Shown one piece after another: positions 18,611-27,614 of a stretch of DNA of 64,000 nt; the stretch's first letter is position 1, and each line of letters starts with the position of its first letter. Source of the stretch: Polaromonas sp. AET17H-212 (lineage in GTDB: Bacteria; Pseudomonadota; Gammaproteobacteria; Burkholderiales; Burkholderiaceae_C); the NCBI RefSeq assembly GCF_002379085.1, contig NZ_NBZW01000004.1, forward strand, positions 62,001 through 126,000, in the 5' to 3' direction. Below the pieces are notes generated by a model that made no database searches, had not been told where the DNA came from, and worked only from the letters and a program-made list of their open reading frames with translations. A program made the translations under genes and the position numbers.

Positions 18611-19030
18611 ATGAAAATTGACATTCCCGACATCAAGAAACTGGTTTTTGAAATGCGCGTCCCGATCCGGTGGGGTGATATGGACGCCATGGGCCACGTC
18701 AACAACACCAGCTATTTTCGTTACCTGGAAACGGTCCGCATCGACTGGATGCATTCGATCGGTTGTGTGCCCGACCCCCAGGGCGAAGGCCCGGTCATCG
18801 TCAACGCGTTCTGCAATTTCTACAAGCAGCTCGAATATCCGGGCGACGTGCTGGTCAAGATGTACGTCAGCGACCCGGCACGCACCACCTTCGAGAGCTG
18901 GGGCACGATGGAGCGCGCCGACCAGCCCGGGGTGATCTACGCCGCCGGTGGTGCCACGACGATCTGGGTCGACTTTCCGAGCCAGAAGGCCGCCGCCTTG
19001 CCGGACTGGATGCGCCAACTGGTCAGTTGA
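18611..19030 (+). CDS. Acyl-CoA thioesterase, 4-hydroxybenzoyl-CoA thioesterase-like hotdog fold
   Basis: A 139-residue single hotdog-domain protein. The signature RWGDMDAMGHVNNTSYFRYLE contains the catalytic Asp of the 4HBT family (DMDAMGHVNN). It hydrolyses acyl- or aroyl-CoA in the cytoplasm. ATG 18611 is chosen because the motif is at the family-typical distance. It follows the SDR gene after 88 bp and is probably co-transcribed. The stop codon overlaps the first base of a large palindrome that may end the transcript. Confidence 0.9.
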   Translation: MKIDIPDIKKLVFEMRVPIRWGDMDAMGHVNNTSYFRYLETVRIDWMHSIGCVPDPQGEGPVIVNAFCNFYKQLEYPGDVLVKMYVSDPARTTFESWGTMERADQPGVIYAAGGATTIWVDFPSQKAAALPDWMRQLVS

Positions 19031-19190
19031 GAGGCTGAGAGTCTTTTGTTCCTACCCGCTTATCACGCCAAAACGCCCCCACTCGTCGTTGCAAATGCGC
19101 GCCATAGCCCGAGCTATGGCTGTGCTTTGCGCCTCGATTGGGCCCGTTTTGGCGCGCTACTCGGGCACGACCAACAAACTCTCAGCCTCT
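19030..19190. repeat. 160-bp nested interrupted palindrome
   Basis: Three nested pairs are perfect: AGAGGCTGAGAG (19030-19041) with CTCTCAGCCTCT (19179-19190); CGCCAAAACG (19066-19075) with CGTTTTGGCG (19145-19154); and GCCATAGC (19101-19108) with GCTATGGC (19113-19120) around a CCGA loop. TTTGTT/AACAAA and GCAAA/TTTGC extend the stems. It fills the gap between the thioesterase stop and the protease start. It may be a terminator, a MITE-like element or a structured RNA. Confidence 0.75.
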
Positions 19191-19229
19191 GAGCGCAAAA
19201 TCCGGGAATCCAACCAACTTGCCAGACCC

Positions 19230-21656
19230 ATGCCTGTCGCCAAAGTCCTTCCCGCTGACCTCTGTCTGGCCATCGACCCCGGGCTTCTGGGGTTTGCGGA
19301 CACGTCCGAACTGCTGGACCAGCCGATGCACTGGATCGGCCAGCAGCGTGCCGAAACCGCGGCCCGCTTTGGCTTGGCGATGGCGCAGCCCGACTACAAC
19401 CTTTTTGTGCTGGGCGAGGTCGGCACGGGAAGATCGACCCTGCTGCTGCAGATGATGAATGCGGCGGCGGCCAGCCGGCCTGTGCCCCCGGACCTCTGTT
19501 ATCTCCACAACTTCGACGCCCCGGAGCGGCCCCGGGCCTTGCGCATGCCGGCCGGGCAGGGCCGGCTGCTGCGCCAGCTCATGCTGCAGTTGACCAAAAC
19601 GCTGCAGGCGGAAATTCCCAAACGACTGGTGGACCAGGATTTCCGCACGGAAAGCGAGCGCATCGAAAAAAGTTACAAGGCGGAAGAGGACCCGGCCTAT
19701 GCGGAGCTGGATGCGTTTGCCGAAGCCCGGAACTTTTCCTTGTTTCGCGAGGCGGGCCATCTGGTCTTCACCCTGAGGGATGACAAGGGCCGGGCCCTGA
19801 CCGAAAGCGAGGCGCTGGCCCTGCCGAAAGAGCGGCGTGTCGAGATTGACCGCGCCGAGCAGGAACTGCGTGCCGAAATCGCCCGCTTTCTCGACAAAAC
19901 CCGGTCCATGGAACGGGTCCTGCACGAAGGCCTGGCGGCCTTGCGCCGCCAGGTGGTCAAGCCGATGGTGGAGCACGAGCTGCAGGAGATCCGCAACGAG
20001 CTGCGCAAACAGATCAAGGACTCGGTCAAGCTGGGCAACTACCTCGACCTGGTCCTGCACGATGTGCTTGAAAACCTGGAGCTGTTCCAGGCGGGCGACA
20101 CGGACGAGGAGGTCCGGCTGGAGGCGCTGGCCTCCGTGCTGGGCCGTTACCGGGTCAACCTGGTGGTGGATAACCATGGCCTGACCGGCGCGCCGGTGAT
20201 GGTCGAGGACAACCCCCTGCTGCGCCGGCTGTTTGGCAGCATCGAGTACCAGTCCGACAACGACGTGCGGGTGACGGATTTCTCGCGCATACGCGCGGGC
20301 AGCCTGCTCAAGGCGAACGGCGGCTTCCTGATGCTGCACCTGAACGACCTGCTGGCCGATGATCTGGTGTGGGAAAAGCTGCGCCGCTTCCTGCGCAGCG
20401 GCCTTGTCCAGATCGAGGAGTCCGGCGTGACGTATTCGCCCATGGCCGCCGTGGCGCTGGAGCCCGAACCGGTCGATGCGGATGTCAAGATCATCCTGAT
20501 CGGCTCGGTCGAGGAGTACTACCTCCTGCAGGAGACCGATCCGGAATTCACCCGCCGTTTCCGCTGCAAGGTGGACGTTGCCGAAAGTTTTCCGGCCAGC
20601 GCGGATACCCGCCGGGCGTCGGCGATTTTTGTGGCGCACACCTGCCGCAAGATGGGCTTCCCCCACTTTTCTGCAGCGGCCGTCGCGCGCCTGCTGGAAG
20701 ACTCCCACCGCGAGGTGGACGACCAGGCCCGCCAGAGCGCCATCTTTGCCCGCACCGAGGCCCTGGTGATGGAGAGCGCCTCCATGTGCCGCGCGCGGGG
20801 CGCCCTCCTGGTGGACCTGCAGGACGTCGAGGCGGCGCTTCGTGCCCGCAACTACAGGCACGATTACCTCGAACAGCGCCAGCAGGAAACCATTGCGGAT
20901 GGGGAGCGGCTGCTGGTCTTGACCGGCGCGAAGGTCGGGCAGCTCAATGCCTTGACCGTGATTGACCTGGGCGACTACCGTTTTGGTTTCCCGGTGGGTG
21001 TCACGGCACGCACCTACGCCGGCGACGAGGGCCTGCTCAACGTGGAGCGCGAGGTGGAGCTTTCCGGCCCCATCCATGACAAGGGGGTGCTCATCCTGCA
21101 CAGCTACCTGTCGGCGCTGTTTGCCCATCTTGCGCCGCTGGCGCTGAATGCGGCCATTGTTTTCGAGCAGGAGTACCACGGCGTCGAAGGCGATTCCGCT
21201 TCCTGCGCCGAACTGTATGTGCTGCTGTCGTCCCTGTCGGGGTTGCCGCTGAAACAAGGTGTCGCCGTGACCGGTGCGATCAACCAGCATGGCGACATGC
21301 TGCCGGTGGGCGGGATCAACGAAAAAATCGAGGGCTACTTCCGCAGCTGTGAGATTGTCGGGCTGGACGGTAGCCAGGGGGTGCTGATTCCGCACCGCAA
21401 CCGGCGCCACCTGATGCTTGAGCGCAAGGTGGTGGAGGCGGTGGCCGCGGGACGGTTCCACATCTATACGGCCGAACATGCCAGCGATGGCCTGGAACTG
21501 CTCACCGGTGCGTCGTTTGGCGAGTTGAACGCGGCGGGCGTTTACCCGGCTGACAGCGTGCTTGGCGGTGCGCAGAAAACGCTGGAGGATTTCCGGCGTT
21601 CCTGCCAGCGCGCGGAGCAGCACAAGCCTGAACGCAAACCCGGCAAACTGCGCTGA
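19230..21656 (+). CDS. Lon-related ATP-dependent protease (AAA_32 / LonB-like)
   Basis: An 808-residue AAA+ protease. The Walker A motif is GEVGTGRS (residues 62-69), a charged coiled-coil segment occupies roughly 190-290, and the sensor/ATPase core follows (GGFLMLHLNDLLADDLVWEK). The C-terminal Lon protease domain has the catalytic Ser in GDSASCAE (about residue 658) and Lys in GGINEKIEG (about 699), the Lon dyad spacing. This is the AAA_32 group rather than housekeeping Lon. The start at 19230 (MPVAKVLPADL) is taken because the upstream frame runs through the palindrome. It degrades unknown cytoplasmic substrates. Confidence 0.92.
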   Translation: MPVAKVLPADLCLAIDPGLLGFADTSELLDQPMHWIGQQRAETAARFGLAMAQPDYNLFVLGEVGTGRSTLLLQMMNAAAASRPVPPDLCYLHNFDAPERPRALRMPAGQGRLLRQLMLQLTKTLQAEIPKRLVDQDFRTESERIEKSYKAEEDPAYAELDAFAEARNFSLFREAGHLVFTLRDDKGRALTESEALALPKERRVEIDRAEQELRAEIARFLDKTRSMERVLHEGLAALRRQVVKPMVEHELQEIRNELRKQIKDSVKLGNYLDLVLHDVLENLELFQAGDTDEEVRLEALASVLGRYRVNLVVDNHGLTGAPVMVEDNPLLRRLFGSIEYQSDNDVRVTDFSRIRAGSLLKANGGFLMLHLNDLLADDLVWEKLRRFLRSGLVQIEESGVTYSPMAAVALEPEPVDADVKIILIGSVEEYYLLQETDPEFTRRFRCKVDVAESFPASADTRRASAIFVAHTCRKMGFPHFSAAAVARLLEDSHREVDDQARQSAIFARTEALVMESASMCRARGALLVDLQDVEAALRARNYRHDYLEQRQQETIADGERLLVLTGAKVGQLNALTVIDLGDYRFGFPVGVTARTYAGDEGLLNVEREVELSGPIHDKGVLILHSYLSALFAHLAPLALNAAIVFEQEYHGVEGDSASCAELYVLLSSLSGLPLKQGVAVTGAINQHGDMLPVGGINEKIEGYFRSCEIVGLDGSQGVLIPHRNRRHLMLERKVVEAVAAGRFHIYTAEHASDGLELLTGASFGELNAAGVYPADSVLGGAQKTLEDFRRSCQRAEQHKPERKPGKLR

Positions 21657-21675
21657 CCGGGGTCCGTGCTGGCTG

Positions 21676-22251
21676 CTATTTCTGTTTCGGCAGCCGGCCC
21701 ATCAGGTAAAACTCGGGGTTGGGCATCATGCTGGAAAAACTGGCGATGCGGTTGGACAGGCCGAAGAAGGCGGTGATCGCGGCGATGTCCCAGATGTCCT
21801 CGTCGTCGAAACCGTGGGCATGCAGCGCGGCAAAGTCGGCGTCTTCCACCTCGTCCGACTTCTGGCAGACTTTCATCGCAAAGTCCAGCATGGCGCGCTG
21901 GCGCGGCGTGATGTCGGCCTTGCGGTAGTTCACCGCCACCTGGTCGGCCACCAGCGGCTTTTTCTCGTAAATCCGCAAGAGCGCGCCATGCGCCACCACG
22001 CAATACAGGCAGTGGTTGGCCGCACTTGTGGTGGTCACGATCATCTCGCGGTCGCCTTTGCTCAGGCCCGACTCTTCGCGCAACATCAATGCGTCATGGT
22101 AGGCAAAAAAGGCACGCCACTCTGCCGGGCGGCGCGCCAGCGCCAGAAACACATTGGGGACAAAGCCGGCTTTTTCCTGCACCTCCAGCACTTTGGCTTT
22201 GATGTCGTCGGGCAAGGTGTTGAGGTCGGGCAGGGGGTATCTGGTGGTCAT
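21676..22251 (-). CDS. Peroxidase-related enzyme, AhpD/CMD-fold
   Basis: A 191-residue carboxymuconolactone-decarboxylase-fold protein. The redox motif is CLYCVVAH (CxxC...H) as in alkylhydroperoxidase AhpD-like proteins, and the C-terminal half (FFGLSNRIASFSSMMPNPEFY) matches the uncharacterised peroxidase-related family. The start at 22251 (MTTRYPLPDL) is preferred over 22284. It is convergent with the Lon-related gene and lies near the catalase, so a role in peroxide detoxification is plausible. Confidence 0.85.
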   Translation of the reverse strand: MTTRYPLPDLNTLPDDIKAKVLEVQEKAGFVPNVFLALARRPAEWRAFFAYHDALMLREESGLSKGDREMIVTTTSAANHCLYCVVAHGALLRIYEKKPLVADQVAVNYRKADITPRQRAMLDFAMKVCQKSDEVEDADFAALHAHGFDDEDIWDIAAITAFFGLSNRIASFSSMMPNPEFYLMGRLPKQK

Positions 22252-22390
22252 GGGGTGTCTCATTGCGGGTGACTGTTTTGGCAATGATACGTTCAGTGTG
22301 AGGTGGATCAGGGGAGGTCGGGTCTGCCGGCTGGCCGGGGCGCGAACCGGTCAGCATGACGCCAGGGCAAGCAGTTAGCGCCCATAAAAA

Positions 22391-22416
22391 AAGCGCGTGG
22401 TGAAGGCCACGCGCTT
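22391..22416. terminator. Bidirectional terminator downstream of catalase
   Basis: AAGCGCGTGG and CCACGCGCTT form a perfect 10-bp stem around a 6-nt loop, flanked by an A-run on the left and a T-run on the right. It can end catalase transcription (minus strand). Confidence 0.85.
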
Positions 22417-22457
22417 TTTGTCGGGCCGCGCAAGCAGCGCGGGGAGATCACACCAAA

Positions 22458-23891
22458 TCAGCCCAGCGCTTTCAATGCGCTGGCCACCCCCGCGCCATAA
22501 GCCGGGTCGGCTTTGGTGCAATTGGCAATATGCCGCTCCTGGATGGCCTTCGAGGCGCCACCAACCGAGCGGGCGGTATTCTCAAACAGCGCCTGCTGCT
22601 GCGCCGGTGTCATCAGCCGGAACAGGTTGCCCGGCTGCGAGTAGTAGTCCTCGTCGACGCGGTGGTTCCAGTGATCGGCTGCGCCTTCAATCGACAGCGG
22701 CGGTTCGGCAAAATCCGGCTGTTCCTGCCACGAGCCCTTGCTGTTGGGCTCATAGCCAATCTCCGCGCCCTTGTTGTCGTCGACACGCATGGCGCCGTCG
22801 CGGTGGTAGCTGTGGAAGGGGCACTTAGGCGCGTTTACCGGAATCTGGTGGTGGTTCACGCCCAGGCGGTAGCGCTGCGCATCGCCGTAGGAGAACAGGC
22901 GCGACTGCAGCATCTTGTCGGGCGAGAAGCTGATGCCCGGCACCACATTGGCCGGGTTGAAGGCGAGCTGCTCGATTTCGGCAAAGTAGTTTTCGGCGTT
23001 GCGGTTGAGTTCCAGCACGCCGACGTCGATCAGCGGGTAGTCCTTGTGCGGCCAGACCTTGGTCAGGTCGAACGGGTTCAGGTGGTAGGTCGCCGCGTCT
23101 TTTTCGGGCATGACCTGGATCTGCAGCTTCCAGCGCGGAAAGTCCTTGTTGTCGATGGCGTTGAGCAGATCGTTCTGCGCGCTTTCGCGGTCCTTGCCGA
23201 CCAGGGCTTCGGCTTCGGCATCGGTCAGGTTGTCAATGCCCTGCTGTGTGGGCAGGTGGAACTTGACCCAGAAGCGCTCGTTCTGCGCATTCAGGAAGCT
23301 GAAGGTGTGGCTGCCGAAGCCGTGCATGTGACGGTAGGACCTGGGCAGGCCGCGGTCGCTCATGACGATGGTGACCTGGTGCAGGGCTTCGGGCAGCAGG
23401 GTCCAGAAGTCCCAGTTGTTTTCGGCGCTGCGCATGTTGGTGCGCGGGTCGCGCTTGACGGCGCGGTTCAGGTCGGGAAACTTCAACGGGTCGCGCAGAA
23501 AGAACACCGGCGTGTTGTTGCCGACCAGGTCCCAGTTGCCCTCTTCGGTATAAAACTTCATCGCAAAGCCACGGATGTCGCGCTCGGCGTCGGCAGCGCC
23601 GCGCTCGCCCGCCACCGTGGAAAAACGGATCGCCAGGTCGGTTTTCTTGCCGATGGCGGAAAAGATTTTGGCTTTGGTGTATCTGGTGATGTCGTGCGTC
23701 ACGGTGAAGGTGCCGAAGGCACCCGAACCCTTGGCATGCATGCGGCGCTCGGGAATCACTTCGCGGGCAAAATGCGCCAGCTTTTCAAGGTGCCAGACGT
23801 CCTGCAGCAGCACCGGGCCGCGCGGGCCGGCGGTCATGGTGTTCTGGTTGTCGGGGACCGGTGCGCCGGCGGCGGTGGTTAATTTGGTCAT
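22458..23891 (-). CDS. katA: Monofunctional haem catalase, small-subunit clade
   Basis: A 477-residue catalase. The active-site His region is [34 protein letters not shown] contains the distal Asn, and the haem-ligand Tyr is in [14 protein letters not shown]. Length and sequence fit clade 3 KatA rather than the large-subunit type. It decomposes hydrogen peroxide in the cytoplasm. GGAAGGAACG precedes the ATG. An OxyR-like ATAG-N7-CTAT site lies 66-80 bp upstream, suggesting peroxide induction. It is divergent from a CMD-family gene. Confidence 0.95.
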   Translation of the reverse strand: MTKLTTAAGAPVPDNQNTMTAGPRGPVLLQDVWHLEKLAHFAREVIPERRMHAKGSGAFGTFTVTHDITRYTKAKIFSAIGKKTDLAIRFSTVAGERGAADAERDIRGFAMKFYTEEGNWDLVGNNTPVFFLRDPLKFPDLNRAVKRDPRTNMRSAENNWDFWTLLPEALHQVTIVMSDRGLPRSYRHMHGFGSHTFSFLNAQNERFWVKFHLPTQQGIDNLTDAEAEALVGKDRESAQNDLLNAIDNKDFPRWKLQIQVMPEKDAATYHLNPFDLTKVWPHKDYPLIDVGVLELNRNAENYFAEIEQLAFNPANVVPGISFSPDKMLQSRLFSYGDAQRYRLGVNHHQIPVNAPKCPFHSYHRDGAMRVDDNKGAEIGYEPNSKGSWQEQPDFAEPPLSIEGAADHWNHRVDEDYYSQPGNLFRLMTPAQQQALFENTARSVGGASKAIQERHIANCTKADPAYGAGVASALKALG

Positions 23892-23956
23892 GGTGCGTTC
23901 CTTCCGGTTTATGGGGCTGGCCTTGTCGGCGCAGGCGACAAGGTGGCGGTCAATTA

Positions 23957-23971
23957 ATAGTTTTATGCTAT
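23957..23971. promoter_or_regulatory. OxyR-like site upstream of catalase
   Basis: ATAG-TTTTATG-CTAT matches the ATAG-N7-CTAT half of the OxyR binding pattern and lies 66-80 bp before the catalase ATG in the divergent promoter region. The sequence also resembles the core of the dispersed repeat, so coincidence is possible. A separate perfect inverted repeat (GAGCAATG 24008-24015, CATTGCTC 24029-24036) lies closer to the other gene. Confidence 0.4.
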
Positions 23972-24108
23972 TGGTTGGTGGTTTATTTTCGCTCTTGACT
24001 ATTTAAAGAGCAATGGCAAGTCCATAGTCATTGCTCAAGGCCGCGATAGGCGCAGGCTTATGGGGAGTCAGCGGCTATGCTGGTGATTTGCCCAGGAGCG
24101 CACAACCC

Positions 24109-24477
24109 ATGGAATCTCAATTCGACAAAGGCCTCGCCACCCGCAAGCAGGTGATGGGCGAAGATTTTGTAACCAATGCTTTCGCCAACGCCACCGATTT
24201 CACCCGTCCGATTCAGGAACACATCACCGCCAAGGCTTGGGGCGATGTCTGGCAGCGGCCGGGCCTGGAGCTCAAGACGCGAAGCCTGATCACCGTGGCC
24301 ATGCTCACGGCGCTCGGCAAGCAGCATGAACTCAAGGCGCATGTGCGCGGTGCGCTCAACAACGGCGCAACCTCCGCGGAGATTCAGGAGGTGTTGCTGC
24401 ACGCCGCCGTTTACTGCGGTGTGCCCACGGCGGTGGATGCCTTCCGCAGCGCGGCCGAGGTGATTGACGGCAAGTAG
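24109..24477 (+). CDS. Carboxymuconolactone decarboxylase family protein (PcaC-like)
   Basis: A 122-residue CMD-domain protein starting MESQFDKGLATRKQVMGEDF. The pattern GDVWQRPGLELKTRSLITVAM followed by GKQHELKAHVRGALNNGAT and LLHAAVYCGVPTA is close to 4-carboxymuconolactone decarboxylase of the beta-ketoadipate pathway, but no other pca genes are nearby. AGGAG at 24094 supports ATG 24109. There is no CxxC, so it is not an AhpD-type peroxidase. It is divergent from catalase. Assignment to the CMD family is firm; the specific reaction is not. Confidence 0.85.
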   Translation: MESQFDKGLATRKQVMGEDFVTNAFANATDFTRPIQEHITAKAWGDVWQRPGLELKTRSLITVAMLTALGKQHELKAHVRGALNNGATSAEIQEVLLHAAVYCGVPTAVDAFRSAAEVIDGK

Positions 24478-24482
24478 GAAGG

Positions 24483-24525
24483 GGAAACTGCCGGCCAGCC
24501 GGCCAGCCGGCCGGACGGGGTTTCC
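24483..24525 (+). terminator. Stem-loop after the CMD-family gene
   Basis: GGAAAC (24483-24488) pairs with GTTTCC (24520-24525); between them is a run of CCGGCCAG repeats that can also self-pair. It starts 6 bp after the stop codon. No T-run follows, so it may be a processing or weak termination structure. Confidence 0.5.
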
Positions 24526-24594
24526 TGTGCATTGGTGTGACAGGTCTTGACCTGCCGCAAAGCGCATGGCGAAACGGCTGCCAATAATGGCAAC

Positions 24595-25512
24595 ATGATG
24601 TGGTTTATCCATGCCATCCGGCGGGTCGCCCGCTACTCGATTGTGTTGCCATTCTGGCTGGGGCTGGCCATGCCCGCCTGGAGTGCCGGTGGCTCACAGG
24701 CGCTTGGACCGGCCGCTTTGCGTGCCAAACTCGTTGCGCTGGGTCCTCAACTTGCCAGCAATCAATTCCAGGGTCCCCTGTACCTGGCATCGACTGAACG
24801 CGCCGATCAGCTGGAGGGTGACGTCTATGCCCTGGTCAAGCACCCGTTCGGGTCGGTCAGTGCTGCGCTGAGCGACCCCAGGCACTGGTGTGACATGCTG
24901 ATCCTGCATCTGAACATCAAGTTTTGCCGCGCCAGAACCGACGGGGGGGCGACTGAGCTGGATGTGCGGATCGGTCGCAAGCATGACCGGCCGCTGGTGG
25001 AGGCGTCCACGGTTCTCTTTTCCTACCGCGCGGCGGTCGTGGAGCCGGACTACCTCGATATCGAGCTTGAAGCTGCGGATGGTCCGCTGGACACCCACGA
25101 TTACCGGATCCTGCTGGAGGCCATCCCGCTGGCGGAAGGCCAAAGCTTCATTCATATGCGGTACTCGTTCTCCTACGGTCGCACGGGGCGTGTCGCCATG
25201 CAGCTGTACCTGGCAACCCTCGGCCGCGGAAAGGTTGGTTTCACGCCAGTCGCAGCGGGTGCTCCTGGCGAGCCGCAGGCGCTTATCGGCGGGGTGCGCG
25301 GTGTGGTGGAGCGAAACACGATGCGCTACTACCTCGCAATCGAGACCTACCTCGACGCACTGTCGGCGCCGCCATCGCAACGGCTGGAGAAAGGTCTGGA
25401 GGGCTGGTTCGCGGCGACTGAGAAATATGCCCGCCAGTTGCATGAGGTCGACCGCGCCGCCTACCTCGACATGAAACGCAAGGAGTACCAGCGACAGCAG
25501 ACGGCACCTTAG
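24595..25512 (+). CDS. Hypothetical exported protein, 305 aa
   Basis: The N-terminus has a signal peptide (ARYSIVLPFWLGLAMPAWSAGG, cleavage near WSA). The mature protein is mixed alpha/beta with a motif DMLILHLNIKFCRA containing a single Cys, and a C-terminal charged helix (MKRKEYQRQQTAP). I do not recognise a family; a lipid- or polyketide-type ligand fold is possible but not shown. Two ATG codons (24595, 24598) could start it; no ribosome site is strong. It stands alone between the CMD gene and a small exported protein. Confidence 0.75.
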   Translation: MMWFIHAIRRVARYSIVLPFWLGLAMPAWSAGGSQALGPAALRAKLVALGPQLASNQFQGPLYLASTERADQLEGDVYALVKHPFGSVSAALSDPRHWCDMLILHLNIKFCRARTDGGATELDVRIGRKHDRPLVEASTVLFSYRAAVVEPDYLDIELEAADGPLDTHDYRILLEAIPLAEGQSFIHMRYSFSYGRTGRVAMQLYLATLGRGKVGFTPVAAGAPGEPQALIGGVRGVVERNTMRYYLAIETYLDALSAPPSQRLEKGLEGWFAATEKYARQLHEVDRAAYLDMKRKEYQRQQTAP

Positions 25513-25640
25513 GCGGAAAGCCGCATGCCGCGCGTGGGCAGTTCTGGTTCATGCTGTCCAGTTGATAAAGCTCAAGTTCGCAATATCGCCAGCATGAAAT
25601 ACTTGATTGCCTTGTTCATCAACCTTCCTGGAGATTTCTC

Positions 25641-25979
25641 ATGAAAAAACTGTTGCTGCCCTTAAGCCTCGTTATCGCCCAGATGTTGGCCGTGAGTGCC
25701 TTCGCCCAAACCAAGGGGGGTGAAGCTGATCCGGAACAATCCAAGGGCCAGACCCCGCCCAAAGCGACGCCTGCCGAGAAGGCCACCGCCAAGGCTGCCC
25801 GCAAGGTCGAAGGCGCGGACACTACCGCCAAGACGACCTTGCGGCGCCCTGGTGAAGAGACGGGCGCCGGTACCGCCAAAGCAGCCACCAAGCAGGAGCG
25901 CGCTGCGGCCCGGGCCAAGCGCAAAGCCGCTGCCGCCGCCGCCCTCAAGAAAGGCGAAATCGCTTCTGGTGAAAAATAA
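25641..25979 (+). CDS. Small exported Ala/Lys-rich protein
   Basis: A 112-residue protein with a signal peptide (KKLLLPLSLVIAQMLAVSAFAQ) and a low-complexity basic mature part rich in Ala, Lys, Thr and Glu (KATPAEKATAKAARKVEGAD, ERAAARAKRKAAAAAALKKG). It is probably disordered and periplasmic. Similar short cell-envelope proteins occur widely in Comamonadaceae without known function. CTGGAG before the ATG is an acceptable ribosome site, and a strong terminator follows. Confidence 0.75.
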   Translation: MKKLLLPLSLVIAQMLAVSAFAQTKGGEADPEQSKGQTPPKATPAEKATAKAARKVEGADTTAKTTLRRPGEETGAGTAKAATKQERAAARAKRKAAAAAALKKGEIASGEK

Positions 25980-26001
25980 TCCAGCTTGGCGGGTGAGCGA
26001 A

Positions 26002-26026
26002 AAACGGACCCTTCGGGGTCCGTTTT
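26002..26026 (+). terminator. Rho-independent terminator
   Basis: AAACGGACCC and GGGTCCGTTT pair around a short TTCG-type loop and end in T-run, 22 bp after the small exported protein gene. The following 26027-26273 holds no gene; it ends with the ribosome site of the hibernation factor gene. Confidence 0.9.
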
Positions 26027-26273
26027 TCATGGCGATGCCTTTTCGCGTATGCGGGGGCTGGCGTGCCCGCAAGCCGCGAAACGACCCTGATGCCCGGGAA
26101 GTGACGCTGCAGAAAACAGCCCTGGTTTTCAGTCTCCCTACTTTGGTGGAGGAACGGGGACTACACGCCGCCAGGCGGGCAGGGCGCACAATGAATTTTC
26201 AGTCGCCACCGTGTGACTTCATGGCAGCCCGGCCTGCACGCCGCAGGTTGCCGAGCCTGAAAGGAAAAATGAC

Positions 26274-26633
26274 ATGCAAGTTCAAGTCAACTCCAACCAC
26301 ACCATCCATACCGGTGAGTCGTTTGAGCGCTGGGCGAGTACGGAACTCAACGAGTCGCTGAGCCGCTTCAAGGACGACATCACCCGCATCGAGGTGCACA
26401 TGAGCGACGAAAACAGCGACAAGGTCAGCATTGACCACAAGCGCTGCATGATCGAGGCGCGGCTGGCGCACCACGAGCCGCTGGCCGTCAACCACCACGC
26501 CTCCAGCCAGGACGAAGCCTTTCGGGGCGCGAGCGAGAAACTCAAGCGGGTGCTGGAACACACGCTGGACAAGCTGCGTGACCACCGTTCACGCGAGTCC
26601 ATCCGCCGCGAGCCCGATCCGGGCGCCCCCTGA
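26274..26633 (+). CDS. hpf: Ribosome hibernation-promoting factor / sigma-54 modulation family protein
   Basis: A 119-residue HPF/RaiA-fold protein. It starts MQVQVNSNHTIHTGESFERW and contains DDITRIEVHMSDENSDK and CMIEARLAHHEPLAVNHHAS, then AFRGASEKLKRVLEHTLDKL, the beta-alpha-beta-beta-beta-alpha pattern of the family. There is no long C-terminal extension, so it is the short type. It binds the 30S decoding region in stationary phase. GAAAGGAAA precedes the ATG. It is a single-gene unit. Confidence 0.85.
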   Translation: MQVQVNSNHTIHTGESFERWASTELNESLSRFKDDITRIEVHMSDENSDKVSIDHKRCMIEARLAHHEPLAVNHHASSQDEAFRGASEKLKRVLEHTLDKLRDHRSRESIRREPDPGAP

Positions 26634-26732
26634 GCGGGCAGTCCGTCAGCGCCGGCAGCTGGCGCTGGCCCCGGAACAAGCCCTCTGTTTGAAGTGTTTT
26701 TGGCCGCAAGCCCAATGATTGCATGCGAACTT

Positions 26733-26750
26733 AGCTATTAATATGATAGC
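26733..26750. repeat. Dispersed palindromic repeat core
   Basis: AGCTATTAATATGATAGC, core of the dispersed repeat, lies between the hibernation factor and the phosphatase gene, followed by AATCTGGCC, which resembles the repeat tail. Confidence 0.55.
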
Positions 26751-26861
26751 AATCTGGCCGGTGAGTGTAGCTGCCTTCAGGCATGGCGGCGGCCCCATGC
26801 CGTCCGCTTGCCGATGCAAGCCTGGCATCAGGTTTACGGGCGATGATGTGCGCAACGACCC

Positions 26862-27614
26862 ATGAAAATTGCCCTGCTGTCCGACATTCATGCCAACCTG
26901 CGCGCGCTGGACGCTTGCATGGAGCACGCTGCCGCCCAGGGCGCGCAGCGTTTCGCCATGCTCGGCGACCTGGTGGGTTACGGGGCGCAGCCTGTCCAGG
27001 TGGTGCGCAAGGTGCGCGAGCTGGCGCAGAAGGGCGCCATCGTCCTGCAGGGCAACCACGATGCGTTGGCGGTGGCGCCGCAGGGCCAAGCCGGCACGAT
27101 GGATGCGGGTGGCGCGGCATGGACGCGCGCGCAACTGGCGCCCGCCGACCTGGATTTCCTGGCCGGCCTGCCGCTGACCGCCACCGACGACGCCGTGTTT
27201 CTGGTGCATGCCAGCGCCGACGCGCCGCAGCGCTGGCGGTATGTCGACAGCGGGCAACGCGCCGAGGCCAGCCTCCATGCGGCCTGCGCGGATACGCGCG
27301 TGCGGTATGTCTTTGGCGGCCACGTGCACCAGCAGACCCTGTATTTCCGGGGCGCGAGCCAGCGCCTCCTGCGTTTTGAACCGACCTCGGGCGCCACCAT
27401 TCCGGTGCCGCCGCATCGCCGCTGGATTGCCACTGTGGGCTCGGTCGGACAGCCGCGTGATGGGGACACCGACGCGATGTATGCGATGTTTGATGCGGTC
27501 CGTGCCGAACTGACCTTTCACCGGGTCGCCTATGACCACCTCGCGGCGGCGGCCGATGTCCGGGCCGCAGGGCTGCCGGAGGATTTTGCGAAACGGCTGG
27601 AGCAAGGCCTGTGA
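26862..27614 (+). CDS. Calcineurin-like metallophosphoesterase
   Basis: A 250-residue phosphoesterase. Metal motifs are in order: DIHAN (residues 8-12), GDLVGYG, GNHDALA and later GGHVHQQTLYF. The family includes diadenosine-tetraphosphatase and PrpE-like enzymes, and protein phosphatases. It overlaps the kinase gene by 4 bp (GTGA), so the two are translationally coupled. This supports a role opposing the kinase, or otherwise acting in the same signalling step. The start ATG 26862 gives the canonical N-terminal strand MKIALLSDIHAN. Confidence 0.88.
   Translation: MKIALLSDIHANLRALDACMEHAAAQGAQRFAMLGDLVGYGAQPVQVVRKVRELAQKGAIVLQGNHDALAVAPQGQAGTMDAGGAAWTRAQLAPADLDFLAGLPLTATDDAVFLVHASADAPQRWRYVDSGQRAEASLHAACADTRVRYVFGGHVHQQTLYFRGASQRLLRFEPTSGATIPVPPHRRWIATVGSVGQPRDGDTDAMYAMFDAVRAELTFHRVAYDHLAAAADVRAAGLPEDFAKRLEQGL

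Noticed and set aside
19182-21623. An 813-codon frame opposite the Lon-related protease
   Set aside because: Low-complexity shadow. The protease reading has Walker and Ser/Lys motifs.
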